NCBI RefSeq assembly: GCF_000377645.1
Contig: NZ_KB898474.1
Location: 62,001-126,000 of the forward strand
DNA: 64,000 nucleotides
From: Thiomonas sp. FB-6
Lineage (GTDB): Bacteria > Pseudomonadota > Gammaproteobacteria > Burkholderiales > Burkholderiaceae_C
Direction: 5' to 3'
The position numbers and the translations under genes are program-made. Numbering within the stretch: position 1 is the first letter of the stretch; each line of letters begins with the position of its first letter. The notes beneath the pieces are model-generated. The model worked only from the letters and a program-made list of their open reading frames with translations, was not told the origin of the DNA and did no database searches. This document shows, in pieces, positions 16,966 to 25,594 of the stretch.

Positions 16966-18186
16966 CTAGCCGCCGATCAGCGCCCCGGGGAGTAACAAAC
17001 TCGTCGGGAATCCGGGAACGGGCTCGGCGGTCCAGCGCCTTGCGCGCCCCTGCCCCACGGGCCTGGCCTTGCCCTGGCCGGCGAGTTCCTGCAGCGCGCG
17101 TTGCAGGCTGCGCTGGCTCAGGCCCAGCGCGATCGCCAGCGCCGAACTGGACCACGCCTGGCCGTCGGCGAGCAGGGACAGGAGTTCCGCGTGGGCGCCT
17201 TCGGTGGGCGGCTCCAGCACCACCACCTCGCCGGCCTGCGCGGGCTCCAGCGCGAAGCCGTCGCGGGTGGCGCGAATCCCGGCACAGCCGCGCAGTGCGG
17301 CGCGCAGGCGCGCGAGTTCGACCCGCAGGCGCGCACGATGCGAGTCGTCCACCAGCCGGGCACGGAACACGCGCAGCAGCAGCGCGGTCCTGGGCACGTC
17401 GCCCGGCCAGGCCTCGGCGAGCGCGTGCGCCAGTGCGAACAGCACCGGCCGCGAGGCCAGCGCGACGGCCTGGCCGCGATGCAGCACCCGGTGCCGGCAG
17501 GCGTCCACCACCAGGGCCTGCGAGGCGGCGATGCGCTCGACCTCGTCCAGCGCCACCAGTCGCCCTTCGCCGCGGCGCACGCAGCGCGCCGCGGGCTGCT
17601 CCAGCGCGAGCCGGGCCTCGCGCACCTCGGCCTGCAGCGAGGCAATGCCGCAGGAGTCCGCCAGCGCCGAGGCGCGCGCCAGTGCCGCGCGGGCCTCGGC
17701 GACGCGCAGGCGCCGCATCGCCAGGCCCGCGAGCACCAGCGCGTGGCCCGCGCGCGACGGGGGGGCGAGCCTGGCGGCATCGAGTCCCGCGAGCAGCTGC
17801 TCCGCCTGGTCGAGTCGGCCGAGCAGCAGCATCTGCCTGGCTTGCAGGTAGCCCGCATGCGCGGCATTGGCGCTGTCGCCATGGCCGGCCAGGCTCGCGC
17901 GCGCGGCCTCCAGCGCCCGCGCGGGGCCGCGCAGATCCCGGCAGACCAATGCGATCTCGGCCTGCGCGAGCACGCAGCGTGCGCGGGACAGGCCGTCGCG
18001 CGGCCCGAAGCCGCGCACCGCGCGCCCGAGCAGCAGGCGCGCGCGCTCCAGGTCCCCGAGCTGGGCCATCGCGACGCCGCGCAGCGCCAGCGCCGCCGCG
18101 TCGTCGCGGCGGGCGATGCGGTTGAGCGCGCCCAGCGCGTCGCCGGCGCCCAGGGCCTGCGCCGCGGCCCGGATCAGCAGGTCCAT
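16966..18186 (-). CDS. Transcriptional regulator with TPR-like N-terminus and C-terminal winged helix
   Basis: A 406-residue protein. The N-terminal 200 residues are helical repeats (ARDDAAALALRGVAMAQLG-like, TPR-style). The middle (200-320) is of uncertain fold and contains RVFRARLVDDSHRARLRVELARLRAALR, reminiscent of an OmpR/SARP-type DNA-binding helix pair. The C-terminal 70 residues have a clear winged helix (S-S-S-A-L-A-I-A-L-G-L-S-Q-R-S-L-Q-R-A-L-Q-E-L). It diverges from DUF899 at 18291, with a 104-bp shared control region. It likely regulates that gene and the beta-propeller gene behind it. The signal is not known. Confidence 0.72.
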   Translation of the reverse strand: MDLLIRAAAQALGAGDALGALNRIARRDDAAALALRGVAMAQLGDLERARLLLGRAVRGFGPRDGLSRARCVLAQAEIALVCRDLRGPARALEAARASLAGHGDSANAAHAGYLQARQMLLLGRLDQAEQLLAGLDAARLAPPSRAGHALVLAGLAMRRLRVAEARAALARASALADSCGIASLQAEVREARLALEQPAARCVRRGEGRLVALDEVERIAASQALVVDACRHRVLHRGQAVALASRPVLFALAHALAEAWPGDVPRTALLLRVFRARLVDDSHRARLRVELARLRAALRGCAGIRATRDGFALEPAQAGEVVVLEPPTEGAHAELLSLLADGQAWSSSALAIALGLSQRSLQRALQELAGQGKARPVGQGRARRWTAEPVPGFPTSLLLPGALIGG

Positions 18187-18290
18187 GGCAATCGCGCCAA
18201 ACTTGTCACTCCCTCCGCCAGCATGGTGGCTCCTAATCTAGTAGCCACTTCAACGCCCGGCAAGCGCCGGGATTCCCAAGGAGAGAGATC

Positions 18291-19067
18291 ATGGAACTGC
18301 AACGGACGGTGACGCGCGAGCAGTGGCTCGACGCGCGCCTGGACCTGCTGGCCGCCGAGAAGGACCTGACCCGCCACGGCGATCGCGTGGCGCGCCTGCG
18401 CCGCGAGCTGCCCTGGGTGGAGATCGACAAGACCTATGTCTTCGAAGGGCCCGAGGGCCGCGTGGCCCTGGGGGATCTGTTCGGCGCACGCCGGCAATTG
18501 CTGGTGCAGCATTTCATGCTGGGCCCGGACTGGGAGGAGGGCTGCAAGGGCTGCTCCTACATGGCCGACCACGTGGACGGCATGCTCGTGCATCTGGCGC
18601 AGCGCGACACGGCCTTCGTCGCGGTCTCGCGCGCGCCCTACGCGCGCATCGAGCGCTTCCGACGGCGCATGGGCTGGCGCTTTCCCTGGGTGTCCTCCCA
18701 CGGCAGTTCCTTCAACTACGACTTCGGCGTCAGCTTCACGCCCGAGCAGGTGGCCGCGGGACCCCTGCCGTACAACTACGGCGAATGGCCTTTGTCCGGC
18801 GAGGATTGGCCGGGGGTGAGCGTGTTGTTCCGGGACGAAGCCGGACGCGTGTTCCATAGCTACTCGACCTACGGGCGGGGCGTGGAGGTCATGATGGGGG
18901 CCTACCGCATGCTCGACCTGACGCCGCTGGGGCGCGGCGAGCGCGAGGACGCGCCGAACAAGATGGAGTGGGTGCGTCACCACGACCGCTATGAAGACGC
19001 TCCGGCGTCCCGGCCCTGCTGCGCCGCGCATGACCGCGCGGCGCCGGACAGCGGCCACCGCGCCTGA
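18291..19067 (+). CDS. DUF899 thioredoxin-like family protein
   Basis: A 258-residue DUF899 protein. It begins with the family's L-D-A-R-L-D-L-L-A-A-E-K-D-L-T-R helix, then D-K-T-Y-V-F-E-G-P-E-G. A thioredoxin-like core has H-F-M-L-G-P-D-W-E-E-G-C-K-G-C-S-Y, where the CKGC pair is in the redox position, and later a Y-S-T-Y-G-R-G strand near the C-terminus. The reaction is not established. The end is extended by about 25 residues containing a CC pair. A GGAGAG ribosome site precedes the ATG. The small membrane protein gene starts 8 bp after the stop. Confidence 0.85.
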   Translation: MELQRTVTREQWLDARLDLLAAEKDLTRHGDRVARLRRELPWVEIDKTYVFEGPEGRVALGDLFGARRQLLVQHFMLGPDWEEGCKGCSYMADHVDGMLVHLAQRDTAFVAVSRAPYARIERFRRRMGWRFPWVSSHGSSFNYDFGVSFTPEQVAAGPLPYNYGEWPLSGEDWPGVSVLFRDEAGRVFHSYSTYGRGVEVMMGAYRMLDLTPLGRGEREDAPNKMEWVRHHDRYEDAPASRPCCAAHDRAAPDSGHRA

Positions 19068-19075
19068 GCGGGACC

Positions 19076-19363
19076 GTGGAACCGCGCACACGGGCGGCGC
19101 CGCGAGCCGGCGCCGGCGGGGCGCGGGCTCGCGAGGGCGGGCCGGCGCGCTGGCTCGGGCTGGCCGCCGCCCCCACCTTCGCCGCCATGGCCGTGGGCTC
19201 GGCGCTGGCCGGCGCGCATGCCGACTGGATGTGCACGGCCATGCGGGGGCCCTCGGCCCTGTTCGGAATGACGGCCATGTACGCGCTGATGGCGCTGTTC
19301 CACCTGCCGCCATGGCTGCGCATGCTGCGCGTGCCGGGTGCCCGGCGCCGCGGCGTGGGCTGA
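19076..19363 (+). CDS. Small two-helix membrane protein downstream of DUF899
   Basis: A 95-residue protein of no named family. Residues 1-25 are Arg/Ala-rich and basic. Two hydrophobic helices follow (about residues 27-45, LGLAAAPTFAAMAVGSALA, and 62-80, FGMTAMYALMALFHLPPWL), joined by a loop with an M-C-T-A motif. The GTG at 19076 is assumed as start because it follows the DUF899 stop closely; a later ATG at 19187 would remove most of the first helix. It is probably co-expressed with DUF899 and acts in the inner membrane. Function unknown. Confidence 0.58.
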   Translation: MEPRTRAAPRAGAGGARAREGGPARWLGLAAAPTFAAMAVGSALAGAHADWMCTAMRGPSALFGMTAMYALMALFHLPPWLRMLRVPGARRRGVG

Positions 19364-19400
19364 GGCGGCGGGCCCCGACTTGGGCTATGTTCGTGGCATC

Positions 19401-20075
19401 ATGGATGCGATGAACCAGGTTGCGGTGCGGATTTTCGTGGGCGGGGTCCGGCCGCTGGCGGACTCGGGCAAGCTCAGCGGCATTTTCAAGCTGCCGGTGC
19501 AGGGGCCCGTGCATCTGGGGCCCGAGGGTTTCGACGGCGACGTGCAGGCCGACCGCCGCGTGCATGGCGGGCCGGACAAGGCGGTGCAGCTGTTCCCGGC
19601 GGCCCACTACGCCGGACTCGAGGCGCTGTTCCCGGTGCTGCGCGGCAGTCTCGGCGCGGGCGCGATCGGCGAGAACCTGTCCTGCGAGGGCCTGGACGAA
19701 AGCGGCGTGCGGGTGGGCGACGTCTGGCGCCTGGGCGAGGCGCTGTTGCAGGTGTGCCAGCCGCGCAACCCCTGCTGGAAGATCGACGAGAAGCTGGGGT
19801 GCCCGGGGGTGGCCGCGGCCATCGCGCAAAGCCGGCGCACCGGTTGGTACTGGCGGGTGCTTCGCACGGGCAGGGTGGGTCCCGGCGACGCGCTGGAACT
19901 GCACGATGCGGGCGACCCGGCGCTGCGCCTCGACGCGATGCTGGAACTGGTGCAGCGCGAACACCCGCCGCTGGAGGACTTGCAGCGCCTGGCGCGGGCA
20001 CCGGCCATCGCGCAGAACTGGCGCCGCAAGATCGAGCAGCGCATCGCCTGGCTGCGCGAGCAGGGCCGGGGCTGA
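19401..20075 (+). CDS. MOSC-domain protein (YiiM-like)
   Basis: A 224-residue MOSC protein. The core shows G-D-V-Q-A-D-R-R-V-H-G-G-P-D-K-A-V and I-G-E-N-L-S-C-E-G, and the conserved Cys in Q-P-R-N-P-C-W-K-I, the proposed sulfur or molybdenum-site residue of MOSC proteins. The C-terminal helical tail resembles the 3-alpha domain of YiiM. YiiM-like enzymes bind Moco and reduce N-hydroxylated compounds. ATG 19401 or 19410 may be the start. It overlaps nothing and is followed 8 bp later by the DUF488-hemerythrin fusion. Confidence 0.87.
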   Translation: MDAMNQVAVRIFVGGVRPLADSGKLSGIFKLPVQGPVHLGPEGFDGDVQADRRVHGGPDKAVQLFPAAHYAGLEALFPVLRGSLGAGAIGENLSCEGLDESGVRVGDVWRLGEALLQVCQPRNPCWKIDEKLGCPGVAAAIAQSRRTGWYWRVLRTGRVGPGDALELHDAGDPALRLDAMLELVQREHPPLEDLQRLARAPAIAQNWRRKIEQRIAWLREQGRG

Positions 20076-20083
20076 GAACCACC

Positions 20084-20932
20084 ATGTCCCCCGCACCCGC
20101 AGCGCCGAGGCTGTCCATCCGCCGCGCCCACGAGGCGCCTTCCGGCGACGACGGCTACCGCGTGCTGGTGGACCGGCTGTGGCCGCGCGGGCTGCGGCGC
20201 GAGCAGGTGGCCGCCGATCTGTGGCTGAAGGACATCGCGCCCTCCACCGAACTGCGCCGGTGGTTCGGCCACGATCCCGCCAGGTGGGCGCAGTTCGTCG
20301 AGCGTTACCGCGCGGAACTCGACGCCAACCCGGCGGCGGTGCGGCGCCTGCGGGCGCTGTTGCGCGCGCACGGGCGCCTGACCCTGGTGTACGCGGCGCA
20401 CGACCCGGTGCACAACCATGCCGCCGCGCTGCTCGACTACCTGCACCAGCCCGCGACGGATCCGGACGAGCCCGTGGCGGCGCATGCCCCGCGCGCCGCC
20501 GCCGGCCTGCGCGAGCGCCTGCTGGGCGAGCATGCGCGCATCCTGTCGGGCCTCGACGATGCGCGCCTGGCCCTGCTGCGCGGCGACGCGGCGGGAGCGC
20601 GCGCGGCGCTGGACGCGCTGGCGGTCGTGCACGCCGAGCACGCGCGCCTGGAGGAGACGCTGCTGTTTGCGGCGCTGCCGCGCGCGGCACGCTGGCCGCG
20701 GCGCACCTACGAGGCCGAGCACGCGGCCCTGGCGCGGGCGCTGGGGGCCCTGCGCGACAGCCTGCGCGAGCTGCCCGCGCGCCTGCGCTCGCCGCGTCAG
20801 CGCCTGCAACTGGTCGACTCCGCGCTGCCCTTGCGGCACCTGCTCGAGCACCACTTCGAGCGCGAGGAGAAGGGCTTGTTCGAGGAAGTCGACCTCAATC
20901 CAGACGAACCTGCCCGACCAGCCAGTCGGTGA
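20084..20932 (+). CDS. DUF488-hemerythrin-like fusion protein
   Basis: A 282-residue protein with two parts. Residues 1-120 are a DUF488 domain (SIRRAHEAPSGDDGYRVLVD, LWPRGL, LKDIAPS, LRRWFGHDPARW, TLVYAAHD). Residues 140-275 are helical and carry spaced His/Glu residues (L-G-E-H-A-R-I-L, V-V-H-A-E-H-A-R-L-E-E-T, E-A-E-H-A-A-L, L-L-E-H-H-F-E-R-E-E) arranged as in the HHE/hemerythrin cation-binding domain, which holds a di-iron site. DUF488 proteins are normally about 120 residues and free-standing. The 3' end overlaps the convergent cyclase gene by 38 bp. An oxygen or NO sensing role is inference. Confidence 0.76.
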   Translation: MSPAPAAPRLSIRRAHEAPSGDDGYRVLVDRLWPRGLRREQVAADLWLKDIAPSTELRRWFGHDPARWAQFVERYRAELDANPAAVRRLRALLRAHGRLTLVYAAHDPVHNHAAALLDYLHQPATDPDEPVAAHAPRAAAGLRERLLGEHARILSGLDDARLALLRGDAAGARAALDALAVVHAEHARLEETLLFAALPRAARWPRRTYEAEHAALARALGALRDSLRELPARLRSPRQRLQLVDSALPLRHLLEHHFEREEKGLFEEVDLNPDEPARPASR

Positions 20933-23900
20933 GCAGCGCGGCGTGGCGTTCGGGCTCGCGGCCCTCGGCCAGGGCGGCCTGCCAGCGCAGGGCCTGTGCG
21001 GCGGTCTCCCCCCGCTCTCGCAGGTAGTCGCGCAGGCGCTCGTCGTCGCTCGCGGCGCGTGCGCCGGCCACGTGCAGGCCGCGCCAATGCTGCGCCAGCG
21101 CGCCCAGCGCGGTGCGGATGGCGCCATCGCCCGAGCTGCGCGCGCAGGACGCAAGCCAGGGCAGCAGGGTGTCCGCGGGCATGGGGCGGGCGAGGCCGTA
21201 GCCCTGGCCGTAGGTGGCGCCCAGCAGCCTGGCGGCCTCGATCATGCCCTCGTCCTCCAGCCCCTCGACGACCACCGTGCGCTCGAAGTCCTTGCCGATC
21301 TGGATCGCGCTGTGGATCAGGCTGAGCGTGCGCACCGGATCCTCGCGGATGCGTACCAGCAGGCTCTGGTCCACCTTGACCGTGTCGAAGGGAAGCGAGG
21401 CCAGGCGCTGCAGGTTGCTGTAGCCCGAGCCGAAATCGTCCATCGACAGACGCACGCCGATTTCCGTCAGGCGCCGGATCGCGAGGTCCTGCACCTGGGA
21501 TTCGATGTCCTGCGACTCCAGCAGTTCCAGGGTCAGGCGCCGCGGCTCGATGCGGTGCTTGTGCAGGGCCTGCTCCACCCAGTGGGGGCAGGCGGGGTCG
21601 AGCAAGGTGCCGGGCGCGATGTTCACCGCCACCTCGATGGCCAGCCCGGCCGCGTCCCAGGCCACGAGCGAGGCCAGCGCGAGGTCGAGCCCGGCGCGGA
21701 ACAGGCGGTCCAGCTCGGCGGTTCCCAGCAGCGGCAGGAACTCGCCGGGCCCGACGATGCTGCCGTCGCTCATCACCAGCCTGGCCAGGGCCTCCACGCG
21801 GGCCAGCGCGCCGCTGGCCAGCTCGACCACCGGCTGCACGTCCATGCGCAGCCCGCCGGCGCTGAACAGCCGGTCGCGGTAGGCGGTGGCCACCCGGGCG
21901 GGTACCGCGTTCAGCGCCGGGGCCCTGCAGCGCAGCCACAGCGAGGTCCAGCGCTGCTGCAGGCCGACCGCGAACTGGCGCATCCAGTCGCTCTCGAACT
22001 GGTTCAGGCGCGCACCCAGCAGGCGCACCACCGCCACCGTGTGGCCCGCCGCCGACAGCACCGGGAAGGCCATGGCGCTGCGCACGCCGAGCCCGAGCAC
22101 GGCCTGCGCCCACGAGGCGTCCTCGTCGTTGGCGTAGGCCGTGCGGTAGGAGGCCAGGGTGGCGATGGTCTCGGTGCGCCAGGCCCGCACCACCATGGTC
22201 TGGACCTCCACCGGCGCATCGCCGCCCGCCGGGGAATAGCGGTGATCCAGCACGATGGCGCGAATGGCCGGGCTCTGCGGGCCGGCATCGGCCTCGAGCT
22301 GGAACACGCCTCCCGAGTCCAGGCGGAAGCAGGCGGCGGAGACGATTCCCGGCAGCGCCCCCAGGCGTTCGATCTCCTCGCGCATCGCGTCGATCCACAG
22401 CGTCCCCGGCGGCGGCAGGGTGTGCGCGAGAATGCCCATGTAGTCCGCCACGGCCTGCTGGCTGGCGCGAAGCTGGGCATGCAGGTCGTCCTGCAGGCGG
22501 GACTCGACGATGGCCAGCAGGTGGTGGCGCTCGCGCGGCGGCATCAGCGTGCGCCCCAGGCGCTCCCCCAGCAGGTTGCGATAGCTCATCTGGCTTTGCG
22601 CGAGCCAGGCACCGCTGACGCCGGCCAGGGCATGGGCGACCCCCAGCGCAGCGCCGGTGCTGCGCACCAGTTCCTCGGTGGTGTCCGGGTGCAGCAGCAG
22701 GCGCACGTGCGCGCGCTGGCGCTTTTTCAGCTCGGCGAGTTCCCCTGCGTCGAGCACCGCCAGCAGCGCCTGCATGTCCGGATTCTGGTTGAGGTTCGCG
22801 TAGAAGCTCTCGACGAAGTCCCATTCGACGACTTCCAGGTGCAGCTGGGCCCCCGCGAGCAGCGTGCGCGCCTGGGCGCCGTAGGGGTCGAGCGCCGGCA
22901 CCGCGGGGCCCTGCGCGTCGGACGCGGTGTGCGCGCGCCACCACAGGCCCTCCGATTTGTACTGCTTGGTCAGGTACATCGCGGCGTCGGCCTGGCGCAG
23001 CAGGGCATCGGCGTCGCTGCCGTCGTCCGGGCACAGCGCGATGCCCGCGCTCAGCCCGATGGTCACGGGGGGAATGGAGTCGAACTCGAAGGGCCGCTCG
23101 ACCGCGCCGTGCAGGCGCTTGAGCGCGGCGGCCACGCTGTCCAGCGGGCGCAGGGCGTCGAGGTCCTCGATGACCACCACGAACTCGTCGCCGCCCATGC
23201 GCGCCAGGAAGTCCTGCGCCCTGAGCAGGCCGGACAGGCGCCGCGCCACCTCCACCAGCAGGCGGTCGCCGGCCACGTGGCCCCAGGTGTCGTTGACCGG
23301 CTTGAAGTCGTTGAGGTCCATCATGCCCACCGCCAGCGAGCGGCCGTGGCGCGTGGTGCGCGCGATCGCCGAGTTCAGGTGCTGGGTGAGCGCCAGGCGA
23401 TTGGGCAGGCCGGTGAGCGAGTCGTGCAGGGCCGCGTGGCGCAGGCGCTCCTCGGTGCGCTTGGACTCCGTGATGTCCAACGCGGTGCCGACCGCGCGTT
23501 TCGCGCTGCCGTCGGCCAGGCGTTCGACCACGCGCCCCGCGCAGCGCAGCCAGCGCCAGGCCTCGTCGCCGTCGCGAATGCGGAACTCCGCGTGGAACCC
23601 GGCCTCGCCACCCTCCAGCGCCTGCGCTGCCAGCCTGCGCACGCGGCCCAGGTCGTGCGGATGCACGGCAAGCTCCAGATCCGCCACCGCCACGCCGCCC
23701 GGCTCCAGCAACTTTGCGGGCAGGCGTGTCGCGCTCTCCTCGAGACGCAGCAGGGCGTGTTCGGCGTCGTAGTCCCACAGGCTCAGGTCGGAGGCGCTGA
23801 TCGCCGTGGCCAGGCGTGCGTTGACCAGCGCCAGGCGATCGGCGGCTTCGCGTGCCGCGCGCTCCGCCTCATAGCGTTCGCTCAGGTCGGTGTAGGAACA

Positions 23901-25523
23901 GACGAAGCCGCGCACGTCGCCGTGAGCATCCCGCAGCACGTTCAGCGAGATCAGCACGGGGAACACGCGTCCGCTGCGCGAGCGCCGCAGCACCTCGCCG
24001 CGGAAGGAACCCGCGGCCACGGCCTCGCGCACCAGGGCATCGGCCGAGCGCCCGGGATCGCCCTGCGGCGGCTGCAGCGCCTCGGGGCCCTGGCCGATGA
24101 TTTCCTCGGCGCTGAATTCGAACAGCCGGGTGAAGGCGGGATTGACGAAGCGGTACTGCAGGTCGGGCCCGGTGATGGCGAAGGCGTCCCGGGTCTGGCG
24201 CAGCGCCTGGTCGAACAGGCGCAACTCCGACAACGCATGGAGTTCCTCGCGCAGGCGCCGGTTCTCCAGCGCCGCGGAGGCCGAACGGGACAACTCCCGG
24301 CCCAGCACCAGCACCGACACGCTGGCGTTGTTGTAGCGGCTGACGCCGTCGTCGGCGACGCCGCCCTCGCCGAAACTGCAAAAGCCCGCCAGAGCCGCCT
24401 GCGGGGCCAGGCGCGCCATGTGGGCGATCTCCGCCGCGGCCTCCTGCTCGCCGAGGATCGAGGAGCGGATCGCGCAGTCGTGCACCAGCACCAGCGCCGG
24501 GCTGCTGGTGGCCGCGCGCAGCAGCGCCTTGCGCAGGGCCTGCGATCCGGCTTCGCGCGTGGCCTCGCTCGGGCTCATCAGGTACAGCGGGGCTCCTGGC
24601 GCGACCGGCTGGGTCAGCAGCACGCCATCGCGCTCGGTGGCGTAGCTGGCCACGTTGATCGAATACTGTTCCAGCGGGTCGCGCGTGCCCAGCACGGCGC
24701 GCGTGCTCCGCGTGATGTGCTGGCCGCGCAGGCCTTGCGCGGGCCGGCCCAGGCGCCGCGCCAGCGCCGGCAGCGCGGGTTCGCCGTCCAGCGAGAGCAG
24801 CTCCCGGCCGGTGCTCCCCGTCACGGCAAGGGCTTGCGGGGAGGGCTGGAAACCGTGGCTCATGCCGATGCCGAAGCTGAGTTCGGTTTCGAACACGGCC
24901 ACCAGCAGCCCGTCGGCATGCACGGAGCTCCCGTGGAACACGGCGTTGCCCTGCATGTTCCAGTCGTCGGCGCTGGCGCCGGCGATGAGCGCGACGCTGC
25001 CCAGGGTGCGCAGCTTGAAGGCCTCGACGATCTCGTAGCCGGGGGACGGGTGGCGGCGCGTGTTGCCGGGCACGAGCAGCAGCGCGAACAGCTGGGATCC
25101 GCGCTCGGCGCGCGCGCGCACGAGTTCCTCGTCGGGGTCCAGCGCGGCGCGCAGTTCGGGGGCCGCCAGCGCCTGGTCCAGGGCTTCGCGCCAGTTCGCG
25201 GCGGCGTCGTCCCCCACGCCCACGCTGCAGCGCAGGTGGGGGGAGGCGAGCGCGGTGACCACCACGCTGCCGCGGTGGATCCCCCCGTCGATCTCCCCGC
25301 AGGTGCTCGCGCCGATCAGTACCGGATCGGGGAATACCTCGCGCACGCCGGCGAGCACGCCGGCCAGGTCATGCTGCACCGAAGCGTGCACCAGCAGCAC
25401 CGAGGCCGGGTGCACGCGCAGCCCCGCCAGGCTGGCGCGGGCCGCGTCCGTGCCGGCCGCGGAGCCCGCCCCGCGGCCCACCGCCACTTCGATCCGTGCC
25501 GCCCCGGATGGGTCTTCGACCAT
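20895..25523 (-). CDS. Giant FIST-PAS-PAS-GGDEF-globin-GAF-EAL protein
   Basis: A 1542-residue soluble protein. In order: FIST_N/FIST_C sensor (about 35-410; SASTCGEI-type GASTCGEIDGG at 71-81), PAS (435-550), PAS/PAC (565-690), GGDEF (695-865; intact GGDEF at 777-781), a globin-sensor-like segment (880-1030), GAF-like (1035-1240) and EAL (1260-1490). In the globin segment F907-Y908 matches the B10 Tyr position and H964 the proximal His position. The EAL domain keeps VEAL, VNIAP, LELLES, MDDFGSG, VKVD, VEGLE and YGQG, so both c-di-GMP synthesis and breakdown are plausible. The tail lacks the His/Cys set of its neighbour. Start ATG 25523 has a weak ribosome site. It follows the paralogue by 71 bp. 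Confidence 0.84.
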   Translation of the reverse strand: MVEDPSGAARIEVAVGRGAGSAAGTDAARASLAGLRVHPASVLLVHASVQHDLAGVLAGVREVFPDPVLIGASTCGEIDGGIHRGSVVVTALASPHLRCSVGVGDDAAANWREALDQALAAPELRAALDPDEELVRARAERGSQLFALLLVPGNTRRHPSPGYEIVEAFKLRTLGSVALIAGASADDWNMQGNAVFHGSSVHADGLLVAVFETELSFGIGMSHGFQPSPQALAVTGSTGRELLSLDGEPALPALARRLGRPAQGLRGQHITRSTRAVLGTRDPLEQYSINVASYATERDGVLLTQPVAPGAPLYLMSPSEATREAGSQALRKALLRAATSSPALVLVHDCAIRSSILGEQEAAAEIAHMARLAPQAALAGFCSFGEGGVADDGVSRYNNASVSVLVLGRELSRSASAALENRRLREELHALSELRLFDQALRQTRDAFAITGPDLQYRFVNPAFTRLFEFSAEEIIGQGPEALQPPQGDPGRSADALVREAVAAGSFRGEVLRRSRSGRVFPVLISLNVLRDAHGDVRGFVCSYTDLSERYEAERAAREAADRLALVNARLATAISASDLSLWDYDAEHALLRLEESATRLPAKLLEPGGVAVADLELAVHPHDLGRVRRLAAQALEGGEAGFHAEFRIRDGDEAWRWLRCAGRVVERLADGSAKRAVGTALDITESKRTEERLRHAALHDSLTGLPNRLALTQHLNSAIARTTRHGRSLAVGMMDLNDFKPVNDTWGHVAGDRLLVEVARRLSGLLRAQDFLARMGGDEFVVVIEDLDALRPLDSVAAALKRLHGAVERPFEFDSIPPVTIGLSAGIALCPDDGSDADALLRQADAAMYLTKQYKSEGLWWRAHTASDAQGPAVPALDPYGAQARTLLAGAQLHLEVVEWDFVESFYANLNQNPDMQALLAVLDAGELAELKKRQRAHVRLLLHPDTTEELVRSTGAALGVAHALAGVSGAWLAQSQMSYRNLLGERLGRTLMPPRERHHLLAIVESRLQDDLHAQLRASQQAVADYMGILAHTLPPPGTLWIDAMREEIERLGALPGIVSAACFRLDSGGVFQLEADAGPQSPAIRAIVLDHRYSPAGGDAPVEVQTMVVRAWRTETIATLASYRTAYANDEDASWAQAVLGLGVRSAMAFPVLSAAGHTVAVVRLLGARLNQFESDWMRQFAVGLQQRWTSLWLRCRAPALNAVPARVATAYRDRLFSAGGLRMDVQPVVELASGALARVEALARLVMSDGSIVGPGEFLPLLGTAELDRLFRAGLDLALASLVAWDAAGLAIEVAVNIAPGTLLDPACPHWVEQALHKHRIEPRRLTLELLESQDIESQVQDLAIRRLTEIGVRLSMDDFGSGYSNLQRLASLPFDTVKVDQSLLVRIREDPVRTLSLIHSAIQIGKDFERTVVVEGLEDEGMIEAARLLGATYGQGYGLARPMPADTLLPWLASCARSSGDGAIRTALGALAQHWRGLHVAGARAASDDERLRDYLRERGETAAQALRWQAALAEGREPERHAALLTDWLVGQVRLD

Positions 25524-25594
25524 GGTTTGCCGACGCCGACTGGCCACTGGATGCACCGCAGCGTATCGCGAATCCGCGCCGCCGTGCAGGAGGT

